This document shows positions 15,170 through 18,179 of a DNA stretch of 18,179 nt, in pieces; positions within the stretch are counted from its first letter, which is position 1, and each line of letters opens with the position of its first letter. Made by a program: the position numbers and the translations under genes. The stretch lies in NCBI GenBank assembly GCA_027057345.1, contig JALUIX010000147.1, forward strand, positions 1 through 18,179, read 5' to 3'. This stretch comes from S144-45 sp015494035. GTDB taxonomy: Bacteria; Pseudomonadota; Gammaproteobacteria; Xanthomonadales; Marinicellaceae. The notes below the pieces were generated by a model. The model made no database searches, had not been told where the DNA came from, and was given only the letters and a program-made list of their open reading frames with translations.

Positions 15170-15823
15170 ATGGAACAGAAGGAAATAAAAAACATCGTCG
15201 AAGCGGTTCTACTGGCCGCGGAAGAGCCCATGAACCTGAAACAGCTGCGTGCGATTTTCAGCGACAATGAAGCGCTCTCGGCTCAGGACATCAGCCAAGC
15301 CCTGGCCGGGTTACAGGAAGACTATGCCGAGCGCGGCATCGAACTGAAAGAGGTGGCCAGCGGCTTCCGTATTCAGACCCGGCCCAAAGTGCAGACCTGG
15401 GTGTCGCGCCTGTGGGAGGAAAAACCCAAAAAGTACTCCCGCGCCTTGCTGGAAACCCTGGCATTGATTGCCTACCGGCAGCCCATTACCCGTGGTGAAA
15501 TTGAGGACGTGCGCGGCGTCTCGGTCAGCACCAACATCATTCGCACCCTGATGGATCGCGAATGGATTCGGGTGCTGGGCTATCGCGATGTGCCCGGCAA
15601 GCCGGCCATGTTTGGCACCACTCGCCAGTTTCTTGACTATTTCAATCTCAAATCATTGCAGGACTTGCCCAGCCTGGCCGAGATCAAGGAACTGGAAGCG
15701 CTGGAACCGGAATTGAACTTTGCCCCGGTTTCGGTGGCCGAAGCCGACCCGGGCCGTGAACAGGAAAGCGACCCGGACAAGCCTGCGGAAATGCCATCGG
15801 GCAACGAAGCCGGCAGCGAATAA
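15170..15823 (+). CDS. scpB: Segregation and condensation protein B
   Basis: This 217-residue partner of ScpA has two winged-helix domains. NIVEAVLLAAEEPMNLKQL starts the first. ALLETLALIAYRQPITRGEI and EDVRGVSVSTNIIRTLMDR with YRDVPGKPAMFGTT form the second and most conserved part. An acidic, low-complexity tail (about the last 35 residues) is typical of proteobacterial ScpB. It forms a dimer on the ScpA linker and is needed for condensin loading. It follows scpA after 38 bases in the same operon. Confidence 0.95.
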   Translation: MEQKEIKNIVEAVLLAAEEPMNLKQLRAIFSDNEALSAQDISQALAGLQEDYAERGIELKEVASGFRIQTRPKVQTWVSRLWEEKPKKYSRALLETLALIAYRQPITRGEIEDVRGVSVSTNIIRTLMDREWIRVLGYRDVPGKPAMFGTTRQFLDYFNLKSLQDLPSLAEIKELEALEPELNFAPVSVAEADPGREQESDPDKPAEMPSGNEAGSE

Positions 15824-15872
15824 AACGCACCTGAAGCAATTCTTTACCCCATAACAACAAGAAGCACACACC

Positions 15873-16685
15873 ATGAGCACACAAGAACCCAAGCAACGAC
15901 GACACACCCCCATGAGCGAACGCCTGCAAAAAGTGCTGGCGCGTTCCGGCCAGGGTTCCCGCCGTCAGATAGAAAAAGACATTGAAGCCGGCCAGGTGCT
16001 GGTGAATGGCAAAAAAGCCAGCCTTGGCCAGGCCGTCAAGGAAGGGGATAAAATCAATTACAAGAAACGCGTTTTCGAGGTGCAGCGACGGCCCATCCTG
16101 CCCAAGGTGCTGTTGTACAACAAACCCGAAGGAGAAATCTGCACCCGCCATGACCCCGAAGGCCGCAAAACCGTCTTCAGCAACCTGCCCAAGCTGAAAA
16201 ACGATCGCTGGATCAACATTGGCCGACTGGACATTAACACCAGTGGCCTGCTGCTGTTCACCACCGACGGCAAACTGGCCAACCACCTTATGCACCCCTC
16301 AGCCGGTGTTGACCGCGAATACGCGTGCCGCGTGTTTGGTGAGGTGACCGACGAAATGATAGAAAACCTCAAGCGTGGCGTGGAACTGGAAGACGGACCG
16401 GCACGTTTCAGCGACATCCAGAAAGCCGGCGAAGGGGAAAGCAACCAGTGGTTTCATGTGGTGCTGATGGAAGGCCGCAACCGGGAAGTGCGGCGCCTGT
16501 GGGAATCCCAGGGCGTGCAGGTCAACCGCCTCAAGCGCGTCCGTTACGGGCCGGTTTTCCTGCCCAAAAAACTGCGTAAGGGCCAGTCCATGGAGCTCAG
16601 TCCCAAGGACGTAAAAACCCTGTACGAAGACGTGGGGCTGGAAAGTGACCAGCACGAGTTGGTGGCCAAACACGTGCGCCGCTGA
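15873..16685 (+). CDS. rluB: 23S rRNA pseudouridine(2605) synthase RluB
   Basis: This 270-residue enzyme has an S4 RNA-binding domain (about 15-60, ERLQKVLARSGQGSRRQIE). The RsuA-type pseudouridine synthase domain follows, with catalytic D120 in GRLDINTSGLLLFTTDG and a C-terminal EGRNREVRRLWESQG motif. It isomerises U2605 in the peptidyl-transferase region of 23S rRNA. E. coli RluB begins at the equivalent of residue 14 here (MSERL), so an ATG at 15912 is an alternative start. No strong ribosome-binding site distinguishes them. It closes the yciO-scpAB-rluB block; the next hairpin is at 16723. Confidence 0.93.
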   Translation: MSTQEPKQRRHTPMSERLQKVLARSGQGSRRQIEKDIEAGQVLVNGKKASLGQAVKEGDKINYKKRVFEVQRRPILPKVLLYNKPEGEICTRHDPEGRKTVFSNLPKLKNDRWINIGRLDINTSGLLLFTTDGKLANHLMHPSAGVDREYACRVFGEVTDEMIENLKRGVELEDGPARFSDIQKAGEGESNQWFHVVLMEGRNREVRRLWESQGVQVNRLKRVRYGPVFLPKKLRKGQSMELSPKDVKTLYEDVGLESDQHELVAKHVRR

Positions 16686-16722
16686 AGAAAATGTGAGTCA
16701 CCCGCCATGGGAAAATGCCTGC

Positions 16723-16738
16723 AGCCGGGAACCCGGCT
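16723..16738 (+). terminator. Hairpin after rluB (weak terminator candidate)
   Basis: AGCCGGG-AA-CCCGGCT is a perfect 7-bp stem with a two-base loop, 38 bases after rluB. The sequence after it is CGGTTTCG rather than a T run. It may stabilise the mRNA end or help Rho-dependent ending rather than act as an intrinsic terminator. Confidence 0.4.
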
Positions 16739-16826
16739 CGGTTTCGCGCTTCTAACCGACAGGGAATAAACATACATTTACTCCGGCACTCCGGCAACCA
16801 AACCACAAACGGAACAGAACAAGACC

Positions 16827-17315
16827 ATGAACAAGAAAATCATATTTTTTCTACTGGGCCTTTTTGTCGTGCTGATACTGGCCAACTTCTACTTTATGAA
16901 TCAACGCGTGAATAACGCGGAACAGTCATTGCCAGTGACCGTAGAGACCACGCAGGGCGCCAGTGAAACTCCCAAATCCCGCATGGACAAGCCCGGCAGC
17001 CAGTCCGCACCAGTAGCGACACGCCCGCAGCAGCAAACACAAACCGCACAGAAGAAGCACAGAAAAACCAGCCAGGGCAACTGGCAAAAACCGGCCTACA
17101 CTCCCACTGAAGAAGAACAGGCGCGAGCGGCCATTCTGGCGACCATGACGCCGGAAGAACGGCAAGAGGCGCAAAAAGACCTGTACAAGATGAGCATGTT
17201 CTACCGCTCGGCGGAACAAGTGGACCAGGCCATTGAAGCGGCCAGAAAAAACGGCAACACCCAGGTGGTGGAAAAGCTGAAACGCTTCCGCATGCTTGCC
17301 TATCCCATGGACTAA
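16827..17315 (+). CDS. Membrane-anchored protein of unknown function
   Basis: I do not recognise this 162-residue protein. It has one N-terminal transmembrane helix (KIIFFLLGLFVVLILANFYF, about 4-23) with a positively charged start, so the rest should be periplasmic. Residues about 30-90 are low complexity, rich in T, Q, K, P and S, like a flexible linker. The C-terminal 70 residues are helical and charged (TPTEEEQARAAILATMTPEERQ, then a region ending RFRMLAYPMD). The overall plan, anchor-linker-small helical domain, is seen in envelope assembly or peptidoglycan-associated proteins, but that is only an analogy. It has its own spacing from rluB (141 bases) and ends 58 bases before foldback copy G. 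Confidence 0.7.
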   Translation: MNKKIIFFLLGLFVVLILANFYFMNQRVNNAEQSLPVTVETTQGASETPKSRMDKPGSQSAPVATRPQQQTQTAQKKHRKTSQGNWQKPAYTPTEEEQARAAILATMTPEERQEAQKDLYKMSMFYRSAEQVDQAIEAARKNGNTQVVEKLKRFRMLAYPMD

Positions 17316-17373
17316 ATTTCAGACTGGGCTTAAAATTTGCTTGAGGAGACAGGCTTCAAGAACTCCGCTCACT

Positions 17374-17535
17374 AGGGAAGCTCTGATTGAATCTAGACAA
17401 AGCAACTTATGCCTGAAATGTTCGAGAACAAGGCGAAGTTTGCAGCCAATAGCGAGCTATTGGCAAGGACTTCAACGCAGTTATGGGCATTTCAGGTGTG
17501 AAAAGCGAGTTCACGATTCGATCAGAGCTTCCCTA
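17374..17535 (+). repeat. Foldback element, copy G (divergent subfamily)
   Basis: The tips are canonical (GGGAAGCTCTGATTGAATC and GATTCGATCAGAGCTTCCC with TA on both sides). Most of the interior differs from copies A-F, yet the two arms still match each other: CCTGAAATG at 17418-17426 pairs with CATTTCAGG at 17488-17496. The apex is GCCAATAGC-GA-GCTATTGGC. Length is 162 bp. Outside the TA, a further inverted pair AACTCCGCT/AGCGGAGTT extends the symmetry. Confidence 0.88.
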
Positions 17536-17559
17536 GCGGAGTTGCAAAGGCATTATGCG

Positions 17560-17940
17560 CTAGCTAGCCAACCATTCCATAGCATCTTCCAGATTTTCGA
17601 AAAAACGCACTTCCCCGGCCACAAACCAGTTGGCCATTTTGGCCAGAAATTTTTCCCACTTTTTGTTGCCAACAATGGCAATTTTTTCAAACTGGTTGCC
17701 ATGCTTTAAGCCCAGTTTAAAGTCATCCCAAGCAGCTCTGGGCTCCCAACCTTCCAGTTCGGTGGCATCAATTAACACCCTTACTCTTGGTTCGGTGACC
17801 TTAGCCAGGGCCGCATCAAGCATTGGTGTCATTTTTTCATAATCTTCATGGGTGAGCTTACCCACCGCTTTCATGTAAACGAAATAACGGTCTTGAACAC
17901 GTTCCACACCGACAACAAATCCGTGCTTCTTGATGGTCAT
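17560..17940 (-). CDS. SpoIIAA-like STAS/SEC14-type protein
   Basis: This 126-residue soluble protein has the SpoIIAA-like (PF11964-type) plan. A first strand, GVERVQDRYFVYMKAVGKLTHEDYE, leads to a helix. Then come VRVLIDATELEGWEPRAAWDD, LKHGNQFEKIAIVGNKKWEKF, and a final EVRFFENLEDAMEWL. The family has a STAS-like alpha/beta fold and its role is largely unknown. Association with membranes or lipid-like ligands has been proposed from the SEC14 resemblance. AAGGAG lies 8 bases before the ATG and a good promoter lies upstream. The gene converges on the anchored-protein gene, with foldback copy G between them. Confidence 0.85.
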   Translation of the reverse strand: MTIKKHGFVVGVERVQDRYFVYMKAVGKLTHEDYEKMTPMLDAALAKVTEPRVRVLIDATELEGWEPRAAWDDFKLGLKHGNQFEKIAIVGNKKWEKFLAKMANWFVAGEVRFFENLEDAMEWLAS

Positions 17941-17970
17941 GGCTTTTCTCCTTATCGCTGAATAGTGGTT

Positions 17971-18000
17971 ATTATCTGGAGGTGGCTAGCCTGTTTTCAA
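17971..18000 (-). promoter_or_regulatory. Sigma70-type promoter of the SpoIIAA-like gene
   Basis: The minus strand has TTGAAA (-35, 18000-17995), an 18-base spacer and GATAAT (-10, 17976-17971). Each box matches five of six consensus bases. Transcription would start about 25 bases before the ATG. Confidence 0.6.
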
Positions 18001-18037
18001 GCAATTCTGCAAGCCATATATGGCCATGTAGTAAAAA

Positions 18038-18055
18038 ACCCGCCAGCAGGCGGGT
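18038..18055 (-). terminator. Rho-independent terminator, minus strand
   Basis: ACCCGCC-TGCT-GGCGGGT on the minus strand is a perfect 7-bp stem followed by TTTTT. It would end transcription arriving from beyond the right edge and insulate the promoter of the SpoIIAA-like gene. Confidence 0.85.
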
Positions 18056-18065
18056 CAGGTTGCTG

Positions 18066-18095
18066 ACAAACCCCGGTATTTTTGCCGGGGTTTGT
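18066..18095. terminator. Second terminator hairpin, possibly bidirectional
   Basis: ACAAACCCCGG pairs perfectly with CCGGGGTTTGT around an eight-base loop. It lies just after the stop of the minus-strand gene entering from the right and in tandem with the terminator at 18038. A short T-rich stretch follows on the plus strand. Confidence 0.7.
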
Positions 18096-18099
18096 TATT

Positions 18100-18179
18100 T
18101 CAGGCGTTTGCAGGAGTAGGTGTAGCTGGTTGCCTGGAAATGGTGACTGGGTGATAAAGAATGCCCAGAATGTCAGAAA
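18100..18179 (-). CDS. C-terminal end of an unidentified gene cut by the window edge
   Basis: One minus-strand frame is open from the window edge to TGA at 18102-18100 and ends SDILGILYHPVTISRQPATP then TPANA. A tandem pair of terminators follows directly, which supports a real gene end. The fragment of about 25 residues is too short to assign. Confidence 0.5.
   Translation of the reverse strand, partial: SDILGILYHPVTISRQPATPTPANA

Overview
The window looks like a gammaproteobacterial chromosome. Housekeeping gene orders typical of that class are present (trxA-rho, ftsB-ispD-ispF, yciO-scpA-scpB-rluB), with close E. coli-like Rho, FtsB and thioredoxin sequences. The core genes are GC-rich by eye. 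The left 3.4 kb is distinctly AT-rich and was probably acquired. No species is claimed.

Positions 1-4560 are an accessory region. They hold the end of an IS3-family element, a broken SnoaL-like gene fragment, and the remains of a small integron. The integron reads, from right to left on the minus strand: a truncated integrase gene pointing right (3602-3904), an attI-like junction (3438-3444), a restriction-modification cassette (methyltransferase plus a frameshifted partner) with its own attC, and a BrnT/BrnA-type toxin-antitoxin cassette with a short attC. The integrase is cut after its N-terminal SAM-like domain by half of a repeat element, so the platform is probably no longer self-mobile. 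A second toxin-antitoxin pair (MazF/PemK type with a ribbon-helix-helix antitoxin) sits between the integron and rho.

Positions 4647-17940 are core chromosome. Rho and thioredoxin come first, then a DMT/EamA permease, a uracil-DNA glycosylase family protein, the ftsB-ispD-ispF operon, a GtrA-family membrane protein, an AidB-like acyl-CoA dehydrogenase, a one-domain asparaginase-like protein, yciO-scpA-scpB-rluB, an anchored protein of unknown function, and a SpoIIAA-like STAS protein. The right edge has two terminators and the tail of a further minus-strand gene.

The most striking feature is a dispersed family of about 165-bp elements: six near-complete copies, one half copy and one solo end in 18 kb. 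Each complete copy is one long imperfect inverted repeat. Ends are GGGAAGCTCTGAT/ATCAGAGCTTCCC next to TA, and the apex is a CAATAGC/GCTATTG stem with a variable loop. One copy (17374-17535) has largely different arm sequence but still folds on itself. In three genes (the BrnA-type antitoxin, the uracil-DNA glycosylase and gtrA) the stop codon is formed by the TA at the element edge plus the element's first base. The family resembles ERIC and Correia elements in architecture, but I do not recognise its sequence. All copies lie between genes except the half copy, which is inside the integrase remnant.
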